From the NCBI GenBank assembly GCA_031274115.1, contig JAISQP010000113.1, forward strand, positions 1 to 14,088: a stretch of DNA of 14,088 nucleotides, in the 5' to 3' direction. Both the position numbers and the translations under genes were made by a program. Each line of letters starts with the position of its first letter. Within the stretch, counting starts at the first letter, position 1. Below the pieces are notes generated by a model, which saw only the letters and a program-made list of their open reading frames with translations, was not told the origin of the DNA and made no database searches. The DNA is from Synergistaceae bacterium. Lineage in GTDB: Bacteria; Synergistota; Synergistia; Synergistales; Synergistaceae. This document shows positions 13,773 through 14,088 of the stretch, one piece after another.

Positions 13773-14088
13773 TTACGCAACTTTTTTGTTATACGCTTCG
13801 ACAACTTTTTTGATCGCCGCGATGTGCGCCGGCGTCGTTCCGCAGCATCCGCCCACGATATTCGCGCCGGCCTTGATGAGGGTCTCGACCTGAGCCGCCA
13901 TCATTTCGGGTGTTTCCGGGAAGACGTCTTTGCCGTTGATGTTCTGTGGGAGTCCAGCGTTTGCGTGTACGAGGATATAGGCTTTTGGGTAAGCCGCCTT
14001 CATCTCGCTTACGATCTCTATCATTCTTTCGATCCCGTTGCCGCAGTTTGTTCCCACGACATCGGAGCCTGCGTCGAGAGCAGCTTTG
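13773..14088 (-). CDS. Homocysteine S-methyltransferase domain protein (C-terminal part)
   Basis: The reading frame runs off the window edge; the last 104 complete codons before the TAA at 13773 are present. They carry the zinc-site motifs of the homocysteine methyltransferase family (Pfam S-methyl_trans): GTNC near the edge and GGCCGTTPAHI towards the C-terminus, so all three Cys ligands are visible. The protein ends shortly after this motif, so no pterin or cobalamin domain follows: it is a stand-alone barrel, not a full MetH. An internal GTG at 14055-14057 could be mistaken for a start, but the frame upstream (ALDAGSDVV) is clearly homologous. It sits 69 bp before the MetE-like gene and probably shares its transcript. 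Confidence 0.92.
   Translation of the reverse strand, partial: KAALDAGSDVVGTNCGNGIERMIEIVSEMKAAYPKAYILVHANAGLPQNINGKDVFPETPEMMAAQVETLIKAGANIVGGCCGTTPAHIAAIKKVVEAYNKKVA

Overview
The window reads as part of a strictly anaerobic bacterial genome of moderate GC content that encodes the carbonyl branch of the Wood-Ljungdahl (reductive acetyl-CoA) pathway. All convincing genes but one possible fragment lie on the minus strand, so transcription runs from high to low coordinates. Nothing here fixes the taxon. The full-length ACS with its N-terminal CODH-contacting region is bacterial rather than archaeal in type.

Upstream part (14088 to about 12584): the C-terminal part of a stand-alone homocysteine S-methyltransferase domain is followed by a 355-aa MetE/UroD-family methyltransferase that looks like a core (folate-independent) methionine synthase or a corrinoid-linked methyltransferase. 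A good intrinsic terminator follows it and separates this pair from the next operon.

Core part (12546 to 4222): two consecutive CooC/AcsF-type nickel-insertion ATPases overlap by 4 bp. Next come the Ni-Fe-S carbon monoxide dehydrogenase CooS/AcsA, a 1155-aa protein joining acetyl-CoA synthase (AcsB) to the small corrinoid Fe-S protein subunit (AcsD), and AcsC, the large corrinoid Fe-S subunit. CooS makes CO from CO2, AcsC with the AcsD domain carries the methyl group on a corrinoid, and the A-cluster of the AcsB domain joins methyl, CO and CoA. The AcsB-AcsD fusion is the most unusual coding feature seen.

Accessory part (4221 to 141): a 265-bp intergenic stretch with strong stem-loops precedes acsV, the reductive activator of the corrinoid protein. 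Three genes follow: an 82-aa lipoyl/biotinyl-like domain without the modifiable lysine (overlapping acsV by 13 bp), a 95-aa protein ending in a run of ten alternating histidines (a likely nickel-binding protein, analogous to CooJ), and a PocR-domain AraC-family regulator that probably controls the cluster. A possible tail of a convergent plus-strand gene lies at the left edge. No acsE methyltransferase, ferredoxin gene, tRNA, rRNA, CRISPR array or insertion sequence was seen.
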